NCBI GenBank assembly: GCA_964035015.1 | Contig: OZ035997.1 | Span: 13,053,036 to 13,117,035 of the forward strand | DNA from: Corallium rubrum | Taxonomy: Eukaryota; Cnidaria; Anthozoa; Scleralcyonacea; Coralliidae | Length of the DNA: 64,000 nt | Direction: 5' to 3' | Shown: in pieces, positions 25,765 to 37,473 of the stretch | Numbering within the stretch: position 1 is the first letter of the stretch | Layout: every line of letters begins with the position of its first letter | Program-made: the position numbers and the translations under genes | Notes under the pieces: model-generated | Databases searched by the model: none | Told to the model about the DNA's origin: nothing | What the model saw: only the letters and a program-made list of their open reading frames with translations

Positions 25765-27660
25765 AAGCACGCTTGTGGAAGCACCTTCAGTATTTTACTC
25801 TGGCTAACGCCAGACGATTTTACGACTGACCTGTATATAACTGGACTGCTTGCTCGTGCCTAAAAATGTCCGAACCAAGATGGCGGAAAACTGGATCTTT
25901 GTCACTGACCTGACCTATATATAACTGGACTGCGTGCTCCTATTACCTTTGAGTTAGCCAAAGTGTCCCCAAAACCGTTTTCAAAATGGCGACAGTTATG
26001 GGTCCTTTTGCTAATGGTGAATGTCACTGACCAATGTCTAAGAACAGGACTGTTGACACATGTTTTTAAAACTGCATTTTCCTCGGCAATAATTCAGTCG
26101 AATTATTTTAGCAGACGAGAAACTCGTCAGCTCTTAGGTGTTTTAAAATCTGATAAACGACGAGTTTTCCATCTTCAATTCGTCCGTCTATTTTCCCGTT
26201 GTTGAGACAAGAAAGTTGGACGACAAACTATATCAGACTGGGACAGTGGAAGACCGTCAAAATCCGTCAGTCAGAAAGCTCTCGTCTTCTAATATATAAG
26301 AAGACTTTGTTGAGTTATAAATAACAACACTTGGAAAAGGTTGATGAAGACACTCTAAGGAGAACTCGGCCACGCCTCGCTTCTTTACGATTTTCTCGTG
26401 ATTTTTAGCGATTCTTTATAGAGCTGGCGGCTTCATAAAACAAATTAACAAAATGTTTATAGATTTCCATGACCATGTGTATTGACAGTCTTCTTTATCT
26501 TATTGCCAAGTGTTCGTGCCGTACACTGGCCGGAACGTCTTTAATTCAGACTGCTAGAAAGCTACAACAGTAATTGTATAGGAATTATTGCAGTTCAGAA
26601 CTACAATAAGGTTCTTATCATGTAACGTCCCAGGCCGCTCAGCAACAAAACCACCAAAACATTTTGTTTAGAAAAACTCGAGATCATGTTCTACTGATAT
26701 TCCTATTTGGTCAAACAAATAATCCAACCGTTCCACAAGACATTAACAATGACCAACTGTGCATGCATTAACTCTTTCCTGTCCGAAATTATTGGTCTTT
26801 ACTCCTTAGTATTTTGTTCTGGCTAACGCCAGACGATTTTATTCACCCGTCTGGGGAAGCCCCTGGACAGGAACGAGTTATTGATAAAGTAAGAAAATCG
26901 CTTTGTATTTACATAAATATTATTTTTTTCTGCGATAAGTACATGTCAGTGGTCGCTACAATTAGCAGAAGGACTCATAAATGCCGCTATTTTGAAAGTG
27001 AAATGGGGACACATTTGTGGGCAGCACCCGCAGTCCAGTTATTTATAAGGTCGGTGGTCTTTGTGCTCATGGGGCCAACCGCTGACCACTGCATATTTGT
27101 CATTGTCATCGATTTGTTATGGTTTTCCGTACCAAAATATTAACAAAACAAATATAAAATGTTCACAAACGTGTCTCTATTGTACTTGTATATATTATAT
27201 ATTAAATAATAAATTGTTGTTGCAGAACGCGGTGGGTATAATTGTTCATTTTAGTGAGGCAACTAGAAATATGAGTGCTTAATAAACGAATCTACAGTTA
27301 AAATATTTTTACGAAAAATGTTTTACATTGTTGTACTTCTAAAACAAAGGCTTATAATAATATTCAACTCCTTTTTTGAAAGTGTAAGATTACTTTGTAA
27401 TTAACAAAACACCAGCATTTAGTTCTACAGGTGTCAGTGTCTAGGACAAAGTGCTGACCTTTTCACTACATTTGTTGTTTTTGTCTTGATCATGATTTTG
27501 CATCTAGATTTTTACATGCCAGGCTTGCTCGGAACTATATTCGTCATCATTTTTTCACGATGTTCTGAGTGTTATCAAGTACTGAAGGTTATAATTCTGT
27601 AAACGTGTGAGAGACTATAAAGAATATGTAAGAATGATTATTGGGCTTATGTAGAATTCT
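25765..27660. other. Repeat remnants, no gene recognised
   Basis: GCTAACGCCAGACGATTTTA occurs here at about 25804 and 26823, and the related block TAACGCCAGACGATTTTA occurs at about 23447. TGACCTGTATATAACTGGACTGC-like blocks are duplicated near 25827 and 25910. Open frames at 25963-26205 and 26814-27282 have no family resemblance. Confidence 0.45.
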
Positions 27661-27673
27661 CCGAAAGTTTTAA

Positions 27674-28014
27674 AATGGTCTTAAAATGTATATATTCTAC
27701 ACTCGAATTTTCCTTCACCCTAAATCCTTAGAACATGCTATGTAATCGAGTGAAATGCCCAATATTACTTATAATATACCCAATTCTCTCCTGGCATTAC
27801 CACCTTATTATATATACAGAACTCGCGATCAAGCTCTCGGCAACGGCCTCCGTGGCTCAGTGGTCAGAGCATTGCACTAGAATCGCAAGGTCGTGGGTTC
27901 AATTCCTGCCGGAGGGCCTGTGTAGTTGCATTTTTCGCAACTGCTCCCGGTTTGGTCTTAAAATGTATATATTCTACACTCGAATTTTCCTTCACCCTAA
28001 ATCCTTAGAACACA
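27674..28014 (+). mobile_element. tRNA-SINE (family A) with partial preceding unit
   Basis: The head is at 27845-27918. A tail from another unit (CTACACTCGAATTTTCC...) lies just upstream at 27678-27735, so this is also a head-to-tail dimer, with the first unit truncated. Confidence 0.8.
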
Positions 28015-28315
28015 CTAAGTCATATGTAGTTTTACAATAAGAAAAGTATTTAAAAGGGATAAGACTGCAGCCACAGGTAAAAAATACAACGTAACGGGCA
28101 TTGGCAAGAAAAAACATTATATATGTATTAAAGACTTTATATATGTATTAAAACGTTGATTTGTTTCTGTTCTATTGCCAAAAGGATGTACGTATCCCAA
28201 AAACTCCTTTCTCAAGTCTTTTTGTCAGGAATAATATCAAATCTTTTTTGTCAAGAACTATATTATTTCCAGTGCCACACAATCTTCACCGCGCGTGGTC
28301 CGCCCACACACACAC

Positions 28316-28316
<1 letters not shown>

Positions 28317-28386
<70 letters not shown>
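28317..28386. repeat. (AT)n microsatellite
   Basis: About 35 TA units, followed by (GTT)n and a degenerate ATATCATATACTATT tandem repeat to about 28511. Confidence 0.95.
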
Positions 28387-28387
<1 letters not shown>

Positions 28388-28977
28388 TTCGCTAACATAA
28401 TTGTTACTGTTGATGCTGCTTCTGTTGTTGTTGTTGTTGTTGTTACTATATATCATATACTATTATATACTATATATCATATACTATTATATATCATATA
28501 CTATTATATACAATGCATAGTGGAAAAGGACCTTTAAAATCAAAACATATAGTACAAATTGTTGTTGGAAATTGTCGGAATCATAATTTTGACGGATGAT
28601 GTCTAATCAAAAAAAAAATTCTTTTAAACGTAACAAATCGTGAAAAAACTCAACAGATAGAGATTGTGTACACAGAAAAGCTCTAAGTTGGAACTATTTG
28701 AAGGTGGGAAAGTGTTTAGTCATAAAATTATTTGAATTTTGGGTCAGTTTTAATCGTGAAGTACGTATAGCTCGCGAGTCTTCCACACGGTCTGTTCTGA
28801 TCCAGTCAAAAGACCGCGTAAGAGACTGGAACTATACGTACTTTAGGACTACATGTCCGCCATGTTTGACTTCACTCTTTGTCCGGTGAATGACCAGCAG
28901 ATATCACTCCAGGTATAGGATAAATACCAAGAACGGAGGCTTTAAGTCAGATAAAATTTATCTGGCTTAAAGCCGAC

Positions 28978-29281
28978 CATAGTTAATAGAAAATATACAT
29001 GGTTTGGAAGCTCACAAAAGTCATTGTTTTATGTTTTTGTTCAGGTTTATGGAAATTTTTGCACTTTCATGGTTACTGAACATATTGTGTTTTCTGTATA
29101 ATGAAGCAATCATCCAATAGCAACGTTTGGCTTCAATCACTCAACCGTACTGTTTAAATATTAATAAACCTAAAACAAAGGATTTGGCACCGTGTACCTT
29201 TGAAGATGAATCGTAGCTTGATTGTTAACCGCTTTGAAGTTTGCCGGGTTTCCAAACCATGTATATTTTCTATTAACTATG
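28978..29281. mobile_element. Palindromic MITE, CATAGTTAATAGAAAATA ends
   Basis: The inverted ends of about 32 bp run CATAGTTAATAGAAAATATA then CATGGTTTGGAA, nearly exact on both sides. Other members lie at 48484-48792 (complete) and 24954-25125 (one end). Confidence 0.7.
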
Positions 29282-29312
29282 AGCCGACGTTCAAGGTATT
29301 TATACGACTTAA

Positions 29313-30723
29313 AGTGCACCTAACCCCAAATATTTTTTTTTCTAAAATCAAATTACTGTGGTTTGTTGAGTACCTCAGTCCAAAATTTTTTTGATTTAGA
29401 TGAATTCTCGAGTTTCTATGCCCTGTTGAAATGTCGAAAATCGCCGACATTTTCGTTCACGGCCGAGTTGCAAGCAAAGTTTCAAAAGGCATGGAACTAG
29501 CACATTTGTGACGTAGATTCCGGAACTCCCGATTATTAGTGCTTGATACCATCACTTGATATTTATTTCAATTCTCACAGTTAGATGTTAAAAATATGCT
29601 TCTGAGTTCTGTCTTCTGGCAATTTTGTGAAAAGCTTAAGACAGTGAGATGTCCAAAAGAATACTGGAAGCACGGAGACCAATATAATTATTTTATTCAA
29701 AGAACGTTCGCTTTCAGCTTTGAAGTATGAAATCACTTCGTATATATTTTTCACCAAACGTTTCTCAGCTGACTTGGCTGTCTTGGCTGTCTTTGGACTG
29801 CTTGCAAGAGTTTATAGACATATACTATACATCGGATACTATTCTTGTAGCAATAGTTACGATATCAACAAAGTAACAAATCCAACAGACGGAGAAACCG
29901 CCGAAATATAATAAATAGTAATGTATAAAGAATAATTCACGCAAATGAAAACAAACAAATATCCAATTTCATCATATTTTTATTAAACATTATTAAAGAA
30001 CATTGTTGACATATACATAAAGTTTAGAAGCATAAACTAGTGTAGAATCAGATTTAATGAAAGATATTAGAATAAATAAGCAAGAGAAGACAAACCATAA
30101 CAATAGACGAACGTTCTCGGCGCTCTCACACGGCTTTGATATCCACAGAATCGCAGCTTGATATTCACTTCGTACGGCTTTCCCTCAGGGCTACACGCAC
30201 AGCTTTCCAGATAGTAAACCACGGCAGACTTGAAGGAACATCTTATGTTTTTGGCTCATCCTAGTTCTAGAGAAAGAGTCCGTAGATATAGAAGCTATAG
30301 AGCGGTATAGTATTTATACCTGACAATGTGTACAAAATACAATAGTATTAAGATCAGAAATTTGTCATTCGCGACGTATAACCGCCTGAAGGGTATAGCT
30401 TTAGTTTATATGATCAGAAAAATTAAAAATCAAACGCACGTACCTGTTCTCATGATAGAGAAAAGTAGACATCCCACAAAATACTAGTCAGTATTATAAA
30501 GTAAACGAGCAATCTAGGCGTTCCGGAATCTACGTCATAAATGTGCTGGTTCCCATGCCTTTTGAAAACTCGGCTGTGAACCAAAATGTCGGCGATTTTC
30601 GACATTTCAACAGGGCATAGAAACTCGAGAATTCACCCAAAGCAAAAAAATTTTGGACTGAGGTACTCAACAAACCACAGTAATTTGATTTTAGAAAAAA
30701 AAATATTTGGGGTTAGGTGCACT
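29313..30723. mobile_element. TTAA-target element with ~225 bp terminal inverted repeats
   Basis: The ends AGTGCACCTAACCCC are flanked by TTAA at 29309-29312 and 30724-30727. The inverted repeats extend to about 29540 and from about 30500, with small indels. The 960 bp core holds a minus-strand open frame at about 30070-30260, Cys-rich (SCACSPEGKPYEV, RFCGYQ), and a short plus-strand frame near 29600-29725. Neither is a recognised transposase. The TTAA target and long inverted ends fit Kolobok or piggyBac types. Confidence 0.7.
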
Positions 30724-30965
30724 TTAAAACACAATTTAAAGAGGTTTCTTTAGAGAATCCCCACGGGAGAAGAATATCGATATATTCATATAGGTGAAAT
30801 TGTTTGAATGATTAGCATGAACAATCAGTATAAATAATGTCCGGGATTCTTAGGCACGCGCATTGATTCAGTATCAATACCACATTTTATGCCCAACGGT
30901 CAGTGTAATAAAGTCCTGACTAAACCAACAATTTTTCAAGTTAAAAAAAATCGCTTGTCTCTTGT

Positions 30966-31199
30966 ATACATGGATCACGAATCTCGACTGCGCATCAGAA
31001 TGACGCGTTCTGAGTAGGGATAAAACTTAATTAACTTTATAACATCAGGCTAAAGCTGCAGTTTTCATTTGCATTTTCATTTACATTTCTGAACTCATTG
31101 TACTGAATTCCTCAGCCTTATGTTATAAATTGAAATAAGTTTTATCCCGACTCAGAACGCGTCATTCTGATGCGCAGTCGAGATTCGTGATCCATGTAT
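30966..31199. mobile_element. Palindromic MITE, 62 bp near-perfect arms
   Basis: The left arm starts ATACATGGATCACGAATCTC and runs on through GCGTTCTGAG; the right arm is its complement ending in CCATGTAT. About 110 bp of AT-rich loop separates them. Confidence 0.7.
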
Positions 31200-31353
31200 G
31201 AGGGCGTTCATTTTTACCAGCGTCCCTACTTGAGATAGACAAAACCTTCCTCTCCTTCTCGTTTAGGGGCGCTATCGCGGCGTGCTCTACTCGAGAAAGT
31301 TGTGGCAGGGACCCTATGGACTTGGGAATTATAATTCACAGGGGTTATATATA

Positions 31354-31640
31354 CACTGTGTATAAAAAAAACCTGAACCCTTAGAAAAAAACCTATTGTA
31401 GTAGTTTGAAAGCCCTAAAAGCGCTGCGTTATAAATTAATCAGCACATAAGTTAAACAGGAAGAGAAAAAGCTTTTAAATACTTTCACCATGCATACACT
31501 TCAAGTTATCTTAATTTCCCAGGCGTATAAGACCGTGTGTTTTACGCATCTGCATGTGGGTTCAGCGAAGTCCTTAGGGCTTTCAAACTACTACAATATA
31601 GGTTGTCTTCTAAGGGTTCAGGGTTTTTTTATACACACTG
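31354..31640. mobile_element. mariner-like MITE A, TA target
   Basis: The ends CACTGTGTATAAAAAAA and CAGTGTGTATAAAAAAA, followed by CCTGAACCCTTAG, sit between TA dinucleotides. The interior is shared with element B in opposite orientation. Confidence 0.7.
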
Positions 31641-31659
31641 TACTGTCCCGGGGACTATA

Positions 31660-31982
31660 CAGTGTGTATCAAAAAAATTCGAACCCTTAGAAAATGAATT
31701 AGCATTCGTTTCAAACAACCTATTGTAGTAGTTTGAAAGCCCTAAACACTTCTGAGCCATGGATGCATAAAAAAACACGGTCTTATACACCTGGGAAATT
31801 AAGATAACTTGAAGTGTATGCATGGTGAAAGTATTTAAAAGCTTTTTCTCTTCCTGTTTAACTTATGTGCTGATTAATTTATAACTCGGCGCTTTTAGAG
31901 CTTTCAAACTACTACAATATAGGTTGTTTGAAAAGAATGCTAATTCATTTTCTAAGGGTTTGAATTTTTTTGATACAAACTG
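31660..31982. mobile_element. mariner-like MITE B, TA target
   Basis: The ends CAGTGTGTATCAAAAAAATT then CGAACCCTTAGAAAATG are complemented at the right, with TA at both flanks. It lies 18 bp from element A and is inverted relative to it. Frames coding MHTLQVILISQ in A and B come from the repeat, not a gene. Confidence 0.75.
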
Positions 31983-31999
31983 TATATAAGCCCTGTTAC

Positions 32000-33400
32000 C
32001 TAGGGGTTAATGCACTGATTAGCTGATTTACATATTTCCCTCGGGACTATTCGAAAGCCACCGCCAGCTTTTGAAAATGCTCTTTTCTTCTTGGCAGGTT
32101 TCTTTGTTAGATAAAACCCTCAAAAGAACAAAGAAAACCGATTTCATCGTGTTTTAATTACTATATATTGCCCTGTTGACCAGGGCAATATCTATATATA
32201 CAGCGCCTTAAATTTTTAATTATCGCTTCTCTTGGGATATATCGTAGATACAGCTCTAGAAAGAACAAAGAAATCCAACTCAGCTATTAAATAATTTTCG
32301 ATAATCACCAACGGCATTTATTCAAAATGGCCGCCAGTCAATTTGTCAACTGATGTGACAAACGAGGAAATAAACAATTTTAGAGAAAATGTTGTTCCTA
32401 AAAGTACGAAAATGTGCATTTATACTAAAACAATTATTCACCTTAGCCTCAGAAGATATCAGTGAATGATAACCTCGACTTCGGCTCGGTTATTTTTCGT
32501 CGATATTCACCTCGCCTTCGTCTTTGACGAATAATTGTTATGAAAAGGTACTATACAATTGACAGAGATCGTGCAGTTATTTTCAGCCAAAGAGCTTTGT
32601 CATTTGAATGTTAACTCTTGAAGATGACATTATGCTATTATGCTAGTATTAGTCACGAAGGTGCAACCAGCCTTCCTGATATAAAATCCCAAAGTTAGAA
32701 CTTTTTAGCCTGAATACATGGCAGAATTATGCTTTGAATATTATGAATGCACGTTCTTGCTTGGATCCCTAAATAAACAAAAAGAAATTATTTATTACAA
32801 CTCATTGGCTTGTGATAATTAGTAATAAATTTCTATACACAGCATCTACTACTGACTACCTTTTATAATAACTCTAACATTTTAGGAAAACACTTGGAGC
32901 TGTTCAGCCGATATATCAGATCTCACTTTAGCCATTGACGAAGCTTTCAGCCTTTTTGGCCAAAGAGATCATCGGCTCTGGCCGTTAAACTTGTCGAGTA
33001 AGAAAATTAGAAAAACGTGACTTAATATAAGGTCCACATAATAGTTTGGGTTAGGTTTAACCGTTTAGGCACGTTTAGTGTTAGCACTACCAGAAACAAC
33101 CACTAACCACCATACATATCTTGCAATCATTGGTCAAACTAGAACGTTCGACTTGTCATGGTGTGCACTGGCCAAAAGAACCGAAGGCTCTAGCCTCTAA
33201 GGACGAGGTTGGATTGCCATGGTGTGCACTGGAGAGCAATCATGCACCGAAAGTCAATTTACCATAATTGTAACTCTGATCCTAACCTCAAACCCTAAAC
33301 TACGATCAGGTTTAAAATTAAGGCAATGGGAACATCAAACCACTAAAAAGCATTTAGCTGCTCAAACAGCACAGACTGGAATCGAGGCTACCGATTAACA
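32000..33400. other. No gene recognised; hairpin and short duplications
   Basis: A hairpin with core taacctcgacttcggctcgg lies at 32425-32542. CATGGTGTGCACTGG is duplicated at 33159 and 33219. One open stretch after a possible acceptor at 32882 does not resemble a known protein. Confidence 0.45.
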
Positions 33401-33410
33401 GACATGCTTA

Positions 33411-33543
33411 GACCACGTCCACACGTATGCGTTTTCATAGCGTTTTTATATTGTTCTCGATCCCCAGGGGAGCAGAAAAAAATGGTCTCATTACCTGAGA
33501 CAATATGAAAACGCTAGGAAAACGTATACGTGTTGACATGGTT
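33411..33543. mobile_element. PIF/Harbinger-like MITE, TTA target
   Basis: The ends GACCACGTCCACACGTATGC and, from the right, AACCATGTCAACACGTATAC lie between TTA at 33408-33410 and 33544-33546. The element is 133 bp. Confidence 0.65.
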
Positions 33544-33850
33544 TTAGGGCTTCTGGGCTTTGATCTATATACTTGTCTTTGATTTCGTACTTATTTTATT
33601 GAAATATGTATATGGACTGAACAATTGCATCTTATAGAACAATACATACTCCACAGGCATGCACAAAAGCATGAACTTCATTTTTCTATGGAATGAATGA
33701 ATTTAATTCTTTTAACATGAAACCAATATCACCCGAAGGTGCTTTGCAAATGACCTGCAATATTTAATTGTATTGCTGAAAAATAAAACACACAAGATGT
33801 CGAAACAATAACCAAAACTGAGAACTGAATTTAAAAGAATGAATAAAGAA

Positions 33851-35235
33851 GAAGCTATATGCTTGTATAAGTATGATTATTTATACGATTTGTGATCGGG
33901 TTTAGCAATATTTTGTCGCGGCAACATTACGAACCTATTGTAGTAGTTTGAAAGCCCTAAACACTTCTGAGCCACAGATGCGTAAAAAAACACGGTCTTA
34001 TACACCTGGGAAATTAAGATAACTTGAAGTGTATGCATGGTGAAAGTATTTAAAAGCTTTTTCTCTTCCTGTTTAACTTATGTGCTGATTCATTTATAAC
34101 AGCGATTTTAGGGCTTTCAAACTACTACAATAGGTTGTTGGGAAAGAATGCTAATTCATTTTCTGAGGGTTCGAATTTTTTTGATACACACTGTATAACA
34201 CTTTATCTTGGCTTGGACCTTGGCTTGCTTTGTTTTTAAATACATAATTGACAATTATTGCTCAGTGAATGGCAGATAATTATGACACATTTAGCAGCAG
34301 GAAGTCAACCCAGCAGCTTTTTTTACGCAGTATGATAGACTTCCTGTTTCAAAAAAAATAAAGAATATCTCATGCAGTTCTCAATGTTTTTTTCTTCTTT
34401 CGCTGTACTAGGTGACAACTTGACCTTATGAGCACAATATCTTTCGCGATCAGTTCATGACATGCATCGTCGGTTTCAGATTACTTTTGACGGAAATGTT
34501 CAGAAGTTCGTTCGAGGTTCACAAACTTCGTATTGGACTATTTGATTGGCTGCTAGTTGCTAGTAGCCAATCAAATGCCTAGTTCAATACGAACTTCCGA
34601 ACATTTCCGGCAAAAGTAACCTGAAACCGACTGTAATGGAAGACAGCAGTTAATATTCTGCTTACTAAGATAAGCATAAGGAAGCTATATGCTTGTATAA
34701 GTATGGATTGTAATAGTTATTTATACGATTTGTTATCGAGTTTAGCAATATTTTGTCGCGGCAACATTACGATACAGACTCGGTCTATAACAATGATCTT
34801 GGCTTGGACCTTGGAACCTTGGCTTTGTTTTTATAATTATTGCTCAGTGAATGGCAGATAATTATGACACGTTTAGCAGCAGGAAGTCACCCTGCAGCAT
34901 TTTACGCAGTATGATAGATTTCCTGTTTCAAAATAAAGAAAATCTCAATTCTCAATGTTTTTTCTGCTTCTTCCGCTGTACTTGGTGACAACTTGACCTT
35001 ATGAGCACAATATCTTTCGCGATCAGTTCATGACATGCATTTTAAGATGTTACAGTCGGTTTGAGGTAATTACTTTTGACGGAAATGTTCAGAAGTTCGT
35101 TTGGAGGTTCAACAAGTTCGTATTGAACTCAGTTCAATACGAACTTTTGAACATTTCCGGTCAAAAGTAATCTGAAACCGACTGTAATATAATAAGACAG
35201 AAGTTAATATTCTGCTACTAAGATAAGCAGTATAA
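33851..35235. repeat. Tandem duplication (33851-34680 and 34681-35235)
   Basis: Both units open with GAAGCTATATGCTTGTATAA and close with TACTAAGATAAGCA. Each contains a palindrome built on CGGAAATGTTCAGAAGTTCG. Unit 1 also carries part of a mariner-like MITE (33933-34193) whose interior matches elements A and B; unit 2 has only TACAGACTCGGTCTATAA at that place. Confidence 0.8.
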
Positions 35236-35601
35236 ATTTGATATGGCAAAGTACGATCAAAACATTAAAAACAAAGTTACTCTACGAATGACTATCTGTA
35301 AAACTATATTTGGTCTAAATTTCAAAACAATGGTTTACGGCAACTTATTTTATTTTAAGGACTATTAGAGACATAAATAGAGTGAATTTTAATATGTTAT
35401 ATATCAACGGGTTATCAAAAATCTCTGCTAAATCCAAAGTCAATGCTTATGATGACTAGACAGTGCAATTTAGTATTTATTTTAGTATTCACGAAATATT
35501 TCTCCGCGCAGTAAAATAACTGCTACTCTGTGGAGTAAACATATTTTCAGCATGCTCTATATTTAGTTCAAGTATTATTTTTGTTACGCTTAATAAACAC
35601 T

Positions 35602-35774
35602 GAATATTTCATGACGAAATCACTAATACAATAATAACACATCAATAAATGACTGATTTTCCTGGAAGAACCAGCAGTTGCAAGGGATCAACTTCGTGCA
35701 TTTCCTATAACGAGACGTTATCTGGCGTGTGATTTGTGCTAATTTCTTAGCTCTGAATGGCAAATTAGAGCACA
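35602..35774 (+). promoter_or_regulatory. Conserved 5' flank of EDA-like gene 1
   Basis: About 170 bp align with 61336-61483 upstream of the paralogue. Shared blocks are GAATATT, AAATCACTA, TTTTCCTGGAAGAA and AATGGCAA(A/G)TTA(G/A)AGC, directly before the ATG. This is probably promoter plus 5' UTR kept after tandem duplication. The start context is cacaATGG. Confidence 0.5.
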
Positions 35775-36041
35775 ATGGGCTCCAAAGGGGCAAGAGTCGT
35801 CATATTACCAGTCTATGTTGTTAACATAGGTCTATTGTACACTCTTTTACTCACGAGTGGCCTTATGCTAGCGTGGGTAACGATTTACCGTCATGAGAAG
35901 AGCATCTCGGAGCTCCAACAGCAGTTGAAGATAAAACAAACTGAAGATGAGAAACAACTTTCGGTTGCAGTTGGTACAAGAGGTGACAAGGGAATAACAG
36001 ATGAAGATGAGAGCGACAAGAATCGAGACAAGAATCAACAG
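35775..36041 (+). CDS. EDA-like: EDA-like exon 1: cytoplasmic tail, membrane anchor, coiled coil
   Basis: ATG in context cacaATGG; donor CAG|gtcagt, phase 0. Five residues (MGSKG) precede a hydrophobic stretch including [11 protein letters not shown]; then [14 protein letters not shown] starts the extracellular stalk. Reading on into the intron gives only five more codons (VSEYA) before a stop. Confidence 0.88.
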
Positions 36042-37385
36042 GTCAGTGAATACGCATAATAAACTGCTCGGCACCATGAACATAGAATTCTTCTATCTGA
36101 CTACAGACCTCAGATTTGGAAACAACAAGCTCCTATAATTAAATCGTGCATGTTGATGCATTTATGATTTACATATATAGTCTACTGTAGCTATAATTTA
36201 TGATGTCTATATGTATCTTCATTTCAAGCTGTCGTTTGAGCCGGAAGACGAGTCCAGCCAACGATCCAGAAGAGATAAAGACTTGGGAAGTCGTCATCAA
36301 GACTACAAAAATACTAGTAAGTATGCTTAAAACAACTGATGGAGCTGAACATCAACATGATGCATCATGTACATAGGATTTTTGTCTGATACTGTTCTCG
36401 TGTAAAAATTATAATATGTCGGCTAACTATCACAATGAAGATACTCTAATTATAGATTCAGATATGGAATAAACAGACTATATAATAGGCTATAATATAT
36501 TTCAAATCTGACGTAACATTTATGAAATATAAGGACGTTGACCTCTCGTTTGCTTAATTAAGTGATATTGTTTGCAAGGTATTCGACAGTTTACTAACCG
36601 TCCTTTTAAAAACACACAAATGTGTGCGACAATGCATTGAGCGGTTATACTCGTCTACGGATTGCTAATTGTCAGCCAACTTGAGTTGGTGCCAAACGAA
36701 GTAGCATGCATGCACTACAGGCTATCCACTCTCACCTGTGCCAATATAGAACATATAAATAATAATCTTCTTGAAGGAATTACTTATGCTTGGTCTAATA
36801 TGGTTGGTTGTTTATACCCATCTTCATAGACATATATATGGATATTATTTAGGTGTAACACCGGAGAATATATACAATGTCTAAAAAAGTAGAGTATGAT
36901 CATTGACATGCGATACCCTGGGAACTGTAGAAAGTGGTCGCAACTAGAACTGGTCACTTACGAGAATTCCTTCTCGTTATATGCGACCACCGACTGAAAT
37001 GGCTGAAGTTGGTCGCTTACGAGAGATTGGACCAGAAAAACACTACGTTTCTATTCTGGCAACCAGCGGAGCCGGAAACAGCAATACTTCATTGTTAGGC
37101 ATTTTATAATCACATTTAATTACTGTATTAAAAGTTATCAAATTGCTTTTTAGCGCAGTTGACCTTACAAGAGCTTAAAAACATGGTCGCTTACGAGAGC
37201 TTTTAGTAACAGAGTTTTAAAATAGCCAAACGGGGTTTCGTGAGGATTGTCGCAACTAGAGCTGGTCACTTACGTGGTCGCAAGGAGAACTTCGACTGTA
37301 TTAATAACATATATTTAAAACTACACTCAAAAAATGGAATTTTGTACACCTATATATCTCTCTCGCGAGCGTAGCGTGATATTTA

Positions 37386-37473
<88 letters not shown>

